Shown: positions 48,786 through 60,341 of the stretch, piece after piece
Position numbering within the stretch: position 1 is the first letter of the stretch
How the letters are laid out: the number at the start of each line of letters is the position of its first letter
Assembly (NCBI GenBank): GCA_000711775.1
Contig: ARYC01000387.1
Coordinates: 1 to 64,000 of the forward strand
Direction of reading: 5' to 3'
DNA from: Oxytricha trifallax
Lineage: Eukaryota; Ciliophora; Spirotrichea; Sporadotrichida; Oxytrichidae
DNA length: 64,000 nucleotides
Position numbers and translations under genes: made by a program
The notes under the pieces: generated by a model
Told to the model about the DNA's origin: nothing
Databases searched by the model: none
What the model saw: only the letters and a program-made list of their open reading frames with translations

Positions 48786-49978
48786 ATGGAAGAATTTATT
48801 AAAATTGAGAACTAATAAATGATAGCAAAGGTGTAAGATGAGAGCATTGATTATTACAGAAAGATATTTATTCTGAGATTTAATAAAATTTAATTTTTTA
48901 TTTTATCATAGTCTATTTATAATTTATTGAATATTTTTTTAGTCATATTTTTAGTAAATATAATTTAACTAATAGTCAGGTACATTTTTATTATTATAAT
49001 TCTAACTTATTAACTTCAGATCAAGAGCAATACAAAGAGGGTTTATCTCCCAACATAATCCAAAGCAGTATAACTAAGAAAAAGCAGTAAATCTATGTAA
49101 TCCACGAAAGACCTTCAGTCTTGGAAGAAAGTGAGAGCAATTTAAACTCAAACAACATGACTCCCTCGATGGCCTCAGAAACTCATAATCTCCTGGAAAA
49201 TATGGTATTCTAAGAGCATTAAAATTCAAACAATATGCCTTTGAGGAGGAAGAGTTTTTAAGCTAAAGACAGATATGTGAGGAAGCAGAGTTCAGGCAGA
49301 AAATTTATGAATAAGCAGCAGCTATAAGCATTAATATTCAACTAAGATATTATTGCAGAGGAAGATTCACAGAATCTAATTATTGATGCGGAATATTCGT
49401 AGGACGACTAAGATTAATACGATTAAGATGAGGAGGGAGATGGCGATCAGTATTCACAGGATGACTTCTACGGGGATGAGGAGGACGAATTTAACAATTA
49501 CCCCTAAACCAAGTCAGAAGTGGAGGAGATGCGAAAATTCAGATAAAACTAATTAGGATAGGATGAAGAAGACGAGGAAGAGGAGGGCAGGATGCAATAG
49601 GAAGATTACCAGTAATTTTTACAGAACAAGTATGATCTAGTGACTTAAAAAATGGAGGAGAAGGAAATGAAGAGAAAAGATCCAAATCGAGACTACGTCA
49701 TCAATGAGGGCAATAATTTTCTAGGGCAGCTTATGTTTCATAATTAAAATCTTGACACAAGGAAGGCTACCAACATAAACGCTAACTTGAATAGCGCGAA
49801 TGATGATCAAACAGGAAAAGCTAACAGAGAACTAATTAGTATTGGAGATTATGAAGTGTAGCCAAAGAACTTTGATGAGTAAACAAGGAGAGCAGTTCTT
49901 AAAGAGCATTGGTTAATTCATGATAAAAATGGAACATTTATAAGAGAAAACAATCAAAACTGTAAAATTTTATTTTGA
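48786..49978 (+). CDS. Acidic Asp/Glu/Gln-rich protein, unknown
   Basis: ATG 48786 (MEEFIKIENQQMIAKVQDES), TGA 49976-49978. An AT-rich insert at about 48870-49020 contains TGA and must be an IES or intron; its borders were not found. After it the frame reads DQEQYKEGLSPNIIQSSITK. The centre is strongly acidic (QDDFYGDEEDEFNNYPQ and RMQQEDYQQFLQNKY after a Glu run). The C-terminal part is more regular (ANRELISIGDYEVQPKNFDE, TRRAVLKEHWLIHDKNGTFI). Not recognised. Confidence 0.6.
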
Positions 49979-50093
49979 GTAGTAAAATTATGTAATGAGC
50001 AAATTTACTATCAATTATTGACAATTAAATCACATAAAATCAATAATTTAACATTAATTTTAAGTTTTAAATGTAAAATGGGAAAAGTACATG

Positions 50094-50486
50094 TGTTCTA
50101 ACCGAGATACCCCTCCCTACCCCTCCGACCCTCCGCACACTCCTCCCCCCATAATCATATCCTATTTCATAATAAATTTTTAATCCTCGAGGTCTGAATC
50201 TACATCTTCTTGAAATTTATGATTATACAATAATAATAAAGCATTTTTAATTGATAAATTAAATTTTATCACTAGAATCTGCCTATTTTTATATATGTTT
50301 TAATATGAAAATTATATAAATAAAGGGATGATTTCAAAAATTTAAATCTTTTAAAACATTTAAACTCGATATGAATCGAAATTGTAGTATTATCAAGTTT
50401 TTACTTTTTAAAAAAATTATATTTTTTGGAGGTGGGGAGGTAGTTAGATGGGGAGATGTGTGGGTAGGGGTATCTCGGTTAGAACA
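50094..50486. mobile_element. Short TGTTC-family element
   Basis: 393 bp, starting TGTTCTAACCGAGATACCCC and ending GGGGTATCTCGGTTAGAACA, with perfect 6-bp duplication TACATG at 50088-50093 and 50487-50492. Only the ends pair (about 20-25 bp exactly, then G-rich against C-rich); the 340-bp AT-rich interior is not a palindrome. It sits 48 bp before the start codon of the CABLES-like gene, in its promoter or 5' UTR. Confidence 0.88.
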
Positions 50487-50534
50487 TACATGGAACAAAT
50501 AGGCATCCATTAAGCTCGTAGAATCTATCTAACT

Positions 50535-52059
50535 ATGCCAGGAAGTGTAAGTATTTTCTATTCTTAAATCTATTTTTTAATAGATGTAACCATCTATCGT
50601 GACCACAATTTTGAACTATAAACCCAAAAAAAAGAAAATGAGAGCTAACAGAGATGATTCTTCTTCTACGAGCTCTTCAGATGATTCTTCAAGTGATTCT
50701 TCAGATAGCTCATCAAGAGATGAGGGTTTCGATAGTTTAGGGTCAGATTCAAATTCTGACAACGACCCCTTTAACTTAATTGATAAACATAACCTCACAA
50801 AAGAGAATACTGACTAGCAATAAATAGGGAAAGATGTCTCCCTTCAACGAAAATTATCTAGATCTTCAAGTATGAGCAGCAGTTCTGGAGATAGTAGCTC
50901 AAGTTCAAGCTCGGGATCCTCAAATAGTTCGGGTAGAGAAGGATATGCCAGAAATTTTAGAATCAAAGAGCACTTTAACTTCTAGCCTCTCTTTTTAGAT
51001 GACACTAAATTAGGGCAAGGAAAGAATAAGCATGTGGTCTCTCTTCCCTCATATAAGGTGTGTTATTTTATTCATTTAAGATGGCAATGCTACCATTTGT
51101 TAATCCTTAAAGAAAAAAAGATGAACTAAATCGCATGTTCTAAAAGACTCATCCAAAAATTAGTAAAAACCTCAGTCTCAGCAAAATAAGGAAACTGAAA
51201 CTGAATATGATTGAGATGTTCCTTCATCCTGAAGACTCAAATATTGATCAAAGAAAGATAAAGAAGCTCAATGATATATATCTTACTGAAATCTACAGTA
51301 TTGCTCAGGGCTGGGTATTATTCGAAAAACTTATCTATAAGGGATTGGTTAAGAAAAGTAACAGAAAAATCATGGCTGCGATTTGTTTGCTAATAGCTTT
51401 GAAAAATAATCAGATTTATGGAGGTTATAAAAGCAATGAGAAAACTTTTGCCAAATTTAAACAGAATTTGATAGAATTTATCGAAAAAAGACCAAGGCAG
51501 TCATATATTTACTAAACTCAAACACACTATATAATTTATTTGTCTAAGTCAGTTTTATTTTTACGAATTGAAGATTTTGTCAAAGTTAAATTTCTACATA
51601 TCAGTTCCTTTGAAAATCATTCTCTAACAAATCGAGTCAATTTTGACAACAATAGATACTTCTCTTTCAGACTACTTGGGTGAAGAGGCTTACAACGAGT
51701 ATTTGGCTTAACGTTAAGAACATCGTCGCATTCAAAATATTGGAGGGAAACGTCGTCGCCATCATCATAGACGAAGATTGAGACTTAAACAACAAAGATT
51801 GCTAAAACAAAGAGCTTAATTAGGTAATTTAGCTGCGACTTAAAGTGCTGGAATACCTGGCATTAATTAACTAGGGGCAGTGGGCTCACATAATATCAAT
51901 TAATCCATTAAGAAGCAATCGATTGATGAAAATGATGAATTGTACTTTGGCATGAAAAAGGCATAGAATTAAATGTAGGCTTTTGAAGTTATTGAAATGA
52001 AACTTGGCGCTACTTAATCTGCCCCAGTTTAATTAAACAATGTCAGATTTAATTAATGA
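50535..52059 (+). CDS. CABLES-like cyclin-box protein
   Basis: ATG 50535, TGA 52057-52059. Introns 50547-50583 and 51058-51080 (23 bp) and IES 51498-51549. The N-terminus is basic (NYKPKKKKMRANRDD) then a long Ser/Asp-rich stretch with poly-Ser blocks. The cyclin-like region reads LNDIYLTEIYSIAQGWVLFE, KLIYKGLVKKSNRKIMAAIC, LLIALKNNQIYGG; after the IES it reads FYFYELKILSKLNFYISVPL. This pattern matches my knowledge of the Cdk5/Abl substrate (CABLES) family. The tail has an Arg/His-rich run (GGKRRRHHHRRRLRLKQQ). A partner kinase is not in the window. Likely a cell-cycle or kinase-linked regulator, by family. Confidence 0.75.
51498..51549. other. IES, 52 bp, pointer CAGT
   Basis: CAGT at 51498-51501 and 51550-51553. 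Removal joins IEKRPRQ to FYFYELKILSKLNF inside the cyclin-like fold. Confidence 0.8.
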
Positions 52060-52251
52060 TCATTAATTTAATTTATTTTGAACTAAGCAAGGTGAAATTA
52101 TAAATTGTGCTGAATTATTTTGAGTTTGTGTAGTGATAATTTTCAAGATAATATTTTTCAAAATTTAGTGAAAACTTAAAGCTTAATTGTAAATGAAGTA
52201 AGAATATACAAGTGATGAATTAAATTGCGATTGACTATGACTACAAGGATT

Positions 52252-53377
52252 TCATTAGTTTTAAATATCTCTGTTAATTTTGAATATGTCTTGTTTTTAT
52301 ATGCTGTACTTTTCCAATGAATCTTCATAAATTTAATTAGAATCTAAATTATTATTATTTTAAGGATAGGATCTCTCTTCCTATGTGACATCATCGTTTT
52401 CAACTTTATTAATAGACTTCAGTTTTTCAAGAGTCTCCTTGAAAGATTTTATGTTTGAATTAGAGAATACGTTCTTTGATCTCTACTTACGCTTCCTCCT
52501 TTCTTATTTAACACTATTTTATGAACTATGGTTACAATTTTTAGAATAAAAATTCTTCAGCATATAATGAAATTATTCTTATTATAGAGTTATCAGCATC
52601 TGTTAATTAATCAAAGATCGCAATCTTTTGTAAATTAATCTTGCGCAATGCCTTTTTGCGGCATGTCTTGTCTTTCTTTAACAATATTTTATGAACTCTT
52701 TTGACATACAGCACTTCCAGTTCATCAGGGTCATCTTCCCCCAGATTTTGGCTTTAAATTTGAGATGAGCCATTATAGCCATCAAACGTTGATTCACTAG
52801 GATCAACTGTTAATTAGATTGAGTCAATTGTAAACTGTCCTTATTGAGAATTTACATTGCTAGTATTTTAAGTGCTTTTCAAATCTGTAGTGTCCTAGAA
52901 TATGTGAAAGACTTTTTGTTTTTTTATACTACCTTGGCTGCAGTAAGCCTGCCTCTTATCTTGCAAGAAGAAGTCTGTGATGAGTGGCTCTTTCTGTTTG
53001 CGCTTATTAAGTATTTTCTCCATTTTTTCGCTCTAACTAGGAGGATTGACTAGATCTTGGTTTTACACTTTGCTTTAAGTCTCAGACTATTGCTATGCCT
53101 TAGTATTAGCTTCCAGCATGTCTCTCTTTTTGTTTTCGATTTCTTCAAGTTTTCTCTGAAAAGCACTCTTTGTATTACTTTTAATCTGACTGTTATTCCC
53201 CTGACTAACATTCCCTAGGTAATTAGCTTTCATTTCGAGAATTTCTTCCAGTAGATTTACTTTCACTCTAGATTTTAACTTCATAGGAATTATGGATTCG
53301 ACATTTTTAGCTCCAACAGAGGGATGCTGCTGCAATATATTTTCGAAGTTCTTTACTGCTGACATTTTAAGGTGCAA
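52252..53377 (-). CDS. Basic polar protein, unknown
   Basis: ATG 53377 (or 53365, MSAVKNFENILQQHPSVGAK); TGA 52252-52254. A helical N-terminus (RKLEEIENKKRDMLEANTKA) is followed by a basic stretch with KILNKRKQKEPLITDFFLQ, which resembles a PIP-box-like Q-x-x-I-x-x-F-F arrangement only loosely. The centre reads VLYVKRVHKILLKKDKTCRK. A break near 52480-52580 is probably an intron or IES. The tail is acidic and Asn-rich. No domain was recognised. Confidence 0.55.
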
Positions 53378-53569
53378 TTTAAGTTTGTTATTTTCAGTTA
53401 TATAAATTCATAGCTAAATAATTCATATTTATAGACTTAAAACTCCCTCCAAATTCTTAATTAAAATACGAATACATTACTGTTTATACTTTTATTAAAA
53501 ATGTTAAAACTCGAATTTTCTGTACATTTTCATATCATCTTATACAATCAATAAAAGCTTTAGTATTTA

Positions 53570-55458
53570 CAAACAGATAAGTAAATCGTACTCCAAACTA
53601 AAATGTATAAACAAAGCCTTCCACTTATGAACCAGGATATTAATAGCTTAACAGAGCAAATTTTGCTAAAATTGGAATGAACAGTCAATCCTTAACTCCG
53701 TAGCATGATGTATAGGTCAGTAAAATTCATTCTAAATTAAAACAGAATTCCTAATTAACCCCCTAAGCACAATTGTTCACCCCGAGCCCCCCCCCCACCC
53801 TCCCCCCACCCCCAAACCGAGCCCCCCCCCCACCTCCATATAAATAATTTTTTTCAGTGTAATTTTTCTTGCCCTGCGGTCGGCTATTACATATTATGAT
53901 TTATTTTTATAAGATTCACTACATCCGTCATATTTTTTGTATACATGCTCCCATAGGAAAATATTTAAAACTCCAAACAAATGTTATTTTTATATATAAT
54001 ATTAAATATTTTTAGATAAGAAATTTTTTTGTAACATTCATATTATTGTACTTTTAATAAGTTAACCATAAAATTACTTATGTAACTGGAATGTATATTT
54101 ATTTTAATTTTATGGTTAACTTATTAAAAGTACAATAATATGAATGTTACAAAAAAATTTCTTGTCTAAAAATATTTAATATTATATATAAAAATAACAT
54201 TTGTTTTGAGTTTTAAATATTTTCCTATGGGAGCATGTACACAAAAATGATGACGGATGTAGTGAATCTTATAAAAAAAAATCATAATATGTAATAGCCG
54301 CCCGCAGGGCAAGAAAAATTACACTGAAAAAAATATTTATATGGAGGTGGGGGGGGGGGCTCGGTTTGGGGTGGGGAGGGGTGGGGGGGGGGCTCGGGGT
54401 GAACACACAATCATAAATTTAGATTAAGCATGTTGTACAGGCAAGTTAAGAAAAAAATTAGTTAAAAACTAGCTAATTAGAATCGAAAAGTGCAAATAAT
54501 GGAGAAACTCAGACATCTGATAGAAGTCCACATTTAGATAAAAGCCCAGGATACTATCATGTTTCTAAACAGCCATTCAATGGCTTTAATATATAAAAGA
54601 ATCCTGCTCAACTAAACGTAAAGTCTAATATTGTAGGAATACATTCGATTTAGGAAAATGAATTTAAATTAAAATTATTTAATTATTAATTACATTCAGT
54701 TATGTTTTTGGAAAATGTCTGCATACCATGACAATATTATAATCTCTGGATAGTGCATTAAAAATGAGACGGTGGTTGTTATTGCTATAATGAATTCATC
54801 TCATCGCCCAAGCGAGAAAACCCTATTATAATATTTTTGGGAGTTAGCTCAAAATCAAAATATCTCGCTTCCTGGGATGATTCAGGAATATTGCCAATAA
54901 TAAAGTCCAGCTAGAATTGCGGGATCTACCGTAGAATCCATTTATTTTTGAATTTTAAGTCACTTTGGTTTTGATAACTGCCATGATTTTAATATTTAAT
55001 TAATTTAATTTAAATTCATTTTCCCAAATCGAATGTATTCCTACAATAATGAAATCCTAAGCTTTACAATAGTAGAGGATTAAGATGATAATTCAATAAT
55101 AAGAAATGAGCATGGGGACAAAAGTTAAAAAAGAGCTAGTAATTTGTTCTTCGATAAGAACCACCAAAATTAAATCGCAGCATAAATTGAAATACAATAG
55201 AATTTGAAACAGAGCATTCCTAATAAAAGTAGTTATAGACCTCTCACAGCTATCCAGAAACCCATAGCTACACTGGGCAATAACTATATCAAAGAGTTAA
55301 AATAAAAAAGGGAAGAGAGTACTCAATAAAACTCAAATGAAAAATAGATTAACGATGAATCTTCAATTATATCTGGATATAGAGTCGATTTAAGTATGAT
55401 TGCTAAAGGTACTGATTAGAAATACACTAGAGAGGAGTTGCTTAAAATTAAATCTTGA
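53570..55458 (+). CDS. Gene interrupted by a foldback element and a TIR-bounded IES
   Basis: The start is unresolved; the coding-like frame begins near 53570 (NRTPNQNVQTKPSTYEPGYQ, QLNRANFAKIGMNSQSLTP). The foldback element 53774-54405 then interrupts. Removing it with one CACAAT copy keeps the frame open into EKNQLKTSQLESKSANNGET and SPHLDKSPGYYHVSKQPFNG. A GT...AG intron of 69 bp (53716 to 54422 after removal) would also keep phase, so the element may lie in an intron. The second insert, 54630-55047, lies in coding sequence; removal gives AQLNVKSNEILSFTIVEDQD. The frame ends at TGA 55456-55458. The SPGYY and YEPGY motifs recall PGP-type repeat proteins, weakly. Confidence 0.65.
53774..54405. 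mobile_element. Palindromic foldback element 2 (TGTTC family)
   Basis: 632 bp, starting TGTTCACCCCGAGCCCCC and ending GGGGGCTCGGGGTGAACA, flanked by the perfect 6-bp duplication CACAAT (53768-53773, 54406-54411). The two arms (about 300 bp each) pair almost completely around a centre near 54090. They share the TTGCCCTGCGG hairpin-like motif and the CACTACATCCGTCAT motif with the larger elements. No coding frame of its own. Confidence 0.92.
54630..55047. mobile_element. TIR-bounded IES or MITE, 418 bp, AAT duplication
   Basis: The ends are inverted copies of about 45-60 bp starting ATTGTAGGAATACATTCGAT and ending ATCGAATGTATTCCTACAAT. The 3-mer AAT is present at 54627-54629 and 55048-55050. 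Removing the element with one AAT restores the host frame. The interior contains a pair of CTCGC and GCGAG hairpin-like motifs but no long frame. It is unrelated in sequence to TBE and to the TGTTC family. Confidence 0.85.
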
Positions 55459-55687
55459 ATATTAAATGCTTAAGCAATAATTAAAAATTTTATTCTTATA
55501 AAAATTAATTTTTCTATAAGATAATTACTATAAACAATTTTATTATTTTTTGTTAGGTAAGATGTTATATAAATTGACAGTATTAAACAAGAGAAATGTT
55601 TAATCAAGTTCTTAAAAGAAAAAACTTTAAATAATAGCCTAAATTCTTTTTTATATAACTTATATAAAAATAACTTAAGGGTTATGA

Positions 55688-57802
55688 ATGAAAAAGAGAA
55701 TGGATTCGATATCGCCTCAGAAAGGTCAATCTCAAAAACCAAGTTTAGAAATCATCAAAGAATCCCAGTTGCCTATATATGCCTCAACAAATAGAGATAC
55801 AGTAAAGAGGGTTTCATTTAAAGAGGCAAGCATCAGCATGAATGACATTCAAAACCAGTCAGCAATTAACAACAACTTTAAATATAATAAAGATGTAGTG
55901 GATATGTAATTGAGCAATCAAAATATTGTCAATCGAAAGAGTTTCGAACAGACTTTCAATCCCAAAAAAGAGGGGGGTTAAGTGTAGAGTTAAACTCAAA
56001 ATGTAGGGAATCATACAAGGAATCAATCTGTGCTACAAAGTTACAAGGAACAGGTGATTAACAGGAAAAATAAGCAACACTTATAAGACCAATCAAATAA
56101 ATCTGACCAAATTATAGTTGACTAGGCTTAAATAGATAACATGAAAAATAAGCCATCAATCTCAAGCAAGTTCTTTAATTCTGTAATTGAAAATTAAACA
56201 AAAAATAAACAGTCAATTTTAAAGAACTCAACAATTGATCCACCTGTTGCACAATATATTCTAAGATAAAATAATTCACAGCGAATTAACAATCACACTC
56301 TTAATGAAACCTTGAAAGTAAAAATAAATTAAGAGGAAGAACGAGATAATAAACATTAGAGAGATGTGAAGGATGAAACAATATAAACTATAAGATCGAG
56401 AGAAAATAGGTCATTGGATAAATCTGGGATAGATTTTATGACAGAGGCAAGAGACTTTTCAAATATTATTTAAAACTTGAAAAATCTATTACATAAGGGA
56501 AATTAGATGCAGTAAAATTAAAACAGTCATAAGAGTTTTATGACTCTCGACTAAAGAGCTTCATCAAAAATGAGTTCTATTAATCATTCTTATAAAACTT
56601 AACTTTAACTTTTTTATCATATTCTTACATTACAAATGTGAATCAACATGTTTTCTAAAACAACCTGAATTCATCAATGATAAACAATCATTAAAATCAA
56701 TAGCAAATGATTGACAGAAATCATTTCGCTCAATAAAAAAGAAGCATCTCTTCTTAAAGTACGATAAATTAAGGTACTTTATAGTTTAACCCTGACAATA
56801 AAAGATTAACTTAAAACTTCTAACCAGTTCGGGGAGGTGCTTAAAACATTCATGAACCATAAATCTTACTGACAATGCCTGATAATACTACAAGTTAACT
56901 TGGTCCTAAATCTCATAACTAATAAATGAATTAATCTCAAAATTCAATAAACTAAAATTAAGCTTACGAAGAAAGACGAAAGAGAGATTTTGACTTGAAA
57001 TTGCAAAGAGATGTCAAAGCTTTAGAGAGTATTTTGACTAGAAAGCATTAAGAAATGAGGACCAATTATTATACTCTAAATCAAATTATCTTTGCAAAAT
57101 TAAGTTATGGTAAGTTTAAATAAAGTAATAATGCATTATGAATTAAAGATAAACAGTTAAATTTATAATAAAGCCTTAAGACTATATTATATAATTAATG
57201 TTTAATTCTTATTTTTTATTATTATCTTTAACCTTCATGAAAATATTTATTGATTAATAAATTAATTTATTTTATAAATTAATTTAAAAATCAGTTTTCA
57301 TTTAATCTCTAAATCATTCTATTTGTTGTAATAGTAAAATGGAGGGGACCATAACTAGTCAATGATGTCTCAAAAGAGTCATTAAAGAGTGGGTAGCTTC
57401 AATAATTAATCAATTTTCGATTAAAATAGACAATCAATTGTTTCATCTAGATCCATATCAGTCCAGAGACCTAGCACCACCAAAATGCTTGGACTAATGA
57501 CCTTTGGATAAGGTGTAAAGAATCAGTAAATAAATCATAATTAATAATAGCAAAATTATCAATCACTTACACCTAGAGGGAATTCGTTGTCAGGAAAGAG
57601 AAGAAGTTTTGGAATAGTTGGAAACTTTTTACCCTCTGAAAATATGGGTACGTTACTATAGAGTATAAAAGAAGCTGAAGAATAACTTGAATTGCTTAAA
57701 GGGGAAAGCAATCATTAAATTTATTTAAAGAGTAATAATAAAAAAATTATATACAAATTGTCGTTAAATTTTATTAAATACCATAGAGTAGTAAATTGTT
57801 GA
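55688..57802 (+). CDS. Asn/Gln/Ser-rich protein, unknown
   Basis: ATG 55688 (MKKRMDSISPQKGQSQKPSL); probable TGA 57800-57802. The first block to about 57110 is a low-complexity polar sequence with a short helix near the end (RRKRDFDLKLQRDVKALESI, LTRKHQEMRTNYYTLNQIIF). A frame break near 56620 (HILTLQ/NQHVFQNN) and an AT-rich insert at about 57120-57330 are not resolved. The last block reads RSISVQRPSTTKMLGLMTFG and NSLSGKRRSFGIVGNFLPSE, then a helix (SIKEAEEQLELLKGESN). That all blocks form one gene is likely but not certain. Confidence 0.55.
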
Positions 57803-58008
57803 TTTAAGAAGTTTAAGATCTCCACCTTCTTGAATTTATTTAAATAATTCTTAAAAGTAATAATTTAAGTAATTTTTTACTTAGAACTCTTATTTGTAAA
57901 GATTAATTAAATGTTTATTGAACTTAATTAAAGATTTTATGTTAAACATTAATTAAACTAAGTATCTACTTAAATCAGAAAGAATTCTTAGATATTTACC
58001 TTAAATCT

Positions 58009-59891
58009 TCATCTCTCCTTGACTTTACCATAGAAAACGTTCTCTGGTACGAAATTAGCTGTGATTAGTCTGCCATCAAAGTATCTTTGATTTAGAGTCA
58101 TTTGTGATCTCTAAGCACCTTGGATATCATTTTTGTTGAACTTTACCCAACAATTACCAGCTGCTTGTTCAACCCACACTTTCTCTACTTTTCCAAATTC
58201 ACTGCAAACATCCTCAACTTGCTCTTTCACATCGATGAAATATGCTGGGTCCTTTTTAAGGTCTACTCCAGTAGGGTCAAACATGTTATTTAGCAGCACA
58301 CAGTTTGATGGCATAGCCTGAGCATACTGTTGTAAACTTAGAATAATTTTTAACAGAATGATCTCATTTTTAAATGTACTTTTGATTGACTAAATTCAAA
58401 GATAGATATTTTAAGGTTTACTGCAGCATGATTGTTATAATTTTGGGCCATAATAGATTAACCAGAATCTTACTTGTTTGACTCTCTACTAAGTTTTTAC
58501 ATCAACAGAGCTCTAGATTAAGCAGAATGAATATATTAGTTTGCTGAGTCATCTTCGAGATCATAGTCTCCCGCTCCTCTCTGATTCATCAATTTGCTGT
58601 TTGCCTCTGTCATAATTTGAACCTTAAGTTTTCTTCCATTGATATCAAAGCCATTCATTTCTTTTACTGCAGTTCTTGCATACTTATGTTTCCTGTAAGT
58701 AATGATGGCATGGCCCTTGTTACGGCCAGTTATATGATCTTTTGGCAACTCAATAGTCTCGATGTCTCCAAATGGTGTAAACCACTAAATTTATATTAAC
58801 AATAGTTTATGAACTTACCCCTCTAATGTCTTATTCGTTTACTTGATTCAAAACATCAATAAGTCCTCCTACGAATACTTGATTCTCAAGATCAACTTTC
58901 TTCTGAGGTTGAGGTTTAGGATTCCCAAGATTTCCAAATCTATCTTGCTCCTTCTTGTATTTTGAAGCCGCAGCAGCTCTATTCTTCTCAGCTTGAGATG
59001 CCTAAATCATAATTGTTTATCCCATAAACTATGTCCCTGAGAGAGCCATAGCCAATAGAACCGACTCTGGTGTGTAAAATTCTACATATGCAATCCTAAT
59101 AAAGGTTAAGAATTTATTCGGTTTGATCATCAATACCACGAGAGGATATTGATGTTAAAGTATATAGGTATAAGCTTTTCTTTTCTACATAAGACATCAA
59201 TGTACAAACATCTTGAATGGCAGTCTACACTGCAAATAATTACATACCCTTTTGATTTACCTGATCTTTAATCGCGGATAAGTCTCACATCTCTAATCTT
59301 TCCGACACCCTTTTCTTTAGAGAAGAAATTATACATATCTCTTTCATTCGCATGCAAAGCGATTCTGTTAACCAAGACTGTGCAGTCATCTCTCTGAGAC
59401 TCTTCTGCTTGTCTCTCTTTATATAATGAATAAAAATATAAAATGGACTTACTTGCTTCTTCGATTTGTTTTAATAGTGCTTCTTCTTGCTTTTTAACAG
59501 GGTCAATCTCTGGTTCTGCATTTGGTTCTTTTCCATCACGATCTCCCTCCTTTCCATTTCTATCGCGATTTTTGCGTCTTTCCTCTTCAGAATCATCCCT
59601 TCTTCTTGAACCAGATCTTCTCTTATGCTTCCTGTCTCCTTCATATGATCGGGATCTGCTATGTCTTCTCCTATGTTTATGAGATTTCTTCTTGTGAGAG
59701 CGTGAATCTGATTTGCTTGGTCTTCTCCTATCATCGCCTGAAGAGCGGGAGGATCTTCTATCTCTCCCTGATTCTTAAGCTTATTTTGCCTTTTCCTCTT
59801 GCTGATAAAATAAGTAAGGTTGAATGAAAAGAAATTAATAAATAAGTACCTTGATTAGCTCTTCAAGAGCATCTAGGTCTAGATCTGCCAT
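58009..59891 (-). CDS. RBM39: RBM39/CAPER-like splicing factor
   Basis: ATG 59891 (MADLDLDALEELIKEQE), TGA 58009-58011. Introns 59417-59452, 59096-59247, one near 58770-58805 and one near 58340-58432; smaller ones are possible. An Arg/Ser-rich domain (RRSSRSSGDDRRRPSKSDSR, KHRRRHSRSRSYEGDRKHK) precedes RRM1 (CTVLVNRIALHANERDMYNF, KIRDVRLIRDQRSGKSKG, IAYVEFYTPESVLLAMALSG). RRM2 follows (NQVFVGGLIDVLNQVNEQDI, ETIELPKDHITGRNKGHAII). The C-terminal RRM is of UHM type (CVLLNNMFDPTGVDLKKDPA, VEKVWVEQAAGNCWVKFNKN, YFDGRLITANFVPENVF). Domain order and the SNMF-like NNMFDP motif match RBM39. It acts in nuclear pre-mRNA splicing. Confidence 0.9.
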
Positions 59892-60341
59892 GATAAAAAG
59901 TAGATTTTAATATTATAAAATAAAGAGTAAATTAAGTAAGTTTATTAGACATCTCATAACAAGAAAACTTACCCCTATTATAATTTAATTGACATTATTC
60001 AATAAGTTTAATTTAATTTTTACAAATTTAAATAATGAGTTTTTTCTAAGAAAAACTTGTCAATTTATCCAGATTAACTCTATAGAATTTTATTTAAATA
60101 ATTTTTTTTGCCCTACATTAGATCGAAAAGCCTTAAAATGATAACATTGAATTTCAAATATATTAGAATTATGTTTATAATTGCTAAAAGCAAGCTAACA
60201 AAACTCTATAGTTTCATTCCATCACTCACTTATGATCAATCATTGAAATACAGAACTTAATGTTCTTTTTCATTCAAGGTTAATCATGACTGAGGATTTA
60301 ATGACTTTTGACTTATATTTAACAGTTTATTATCAAATTTT

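Noticed and set aside
59443..59827. Plus-strand frames of 79 and 101 residues
   Set aside because: Antisense shadows of the Arg/Ser-rich region of the RBM39-like gene.
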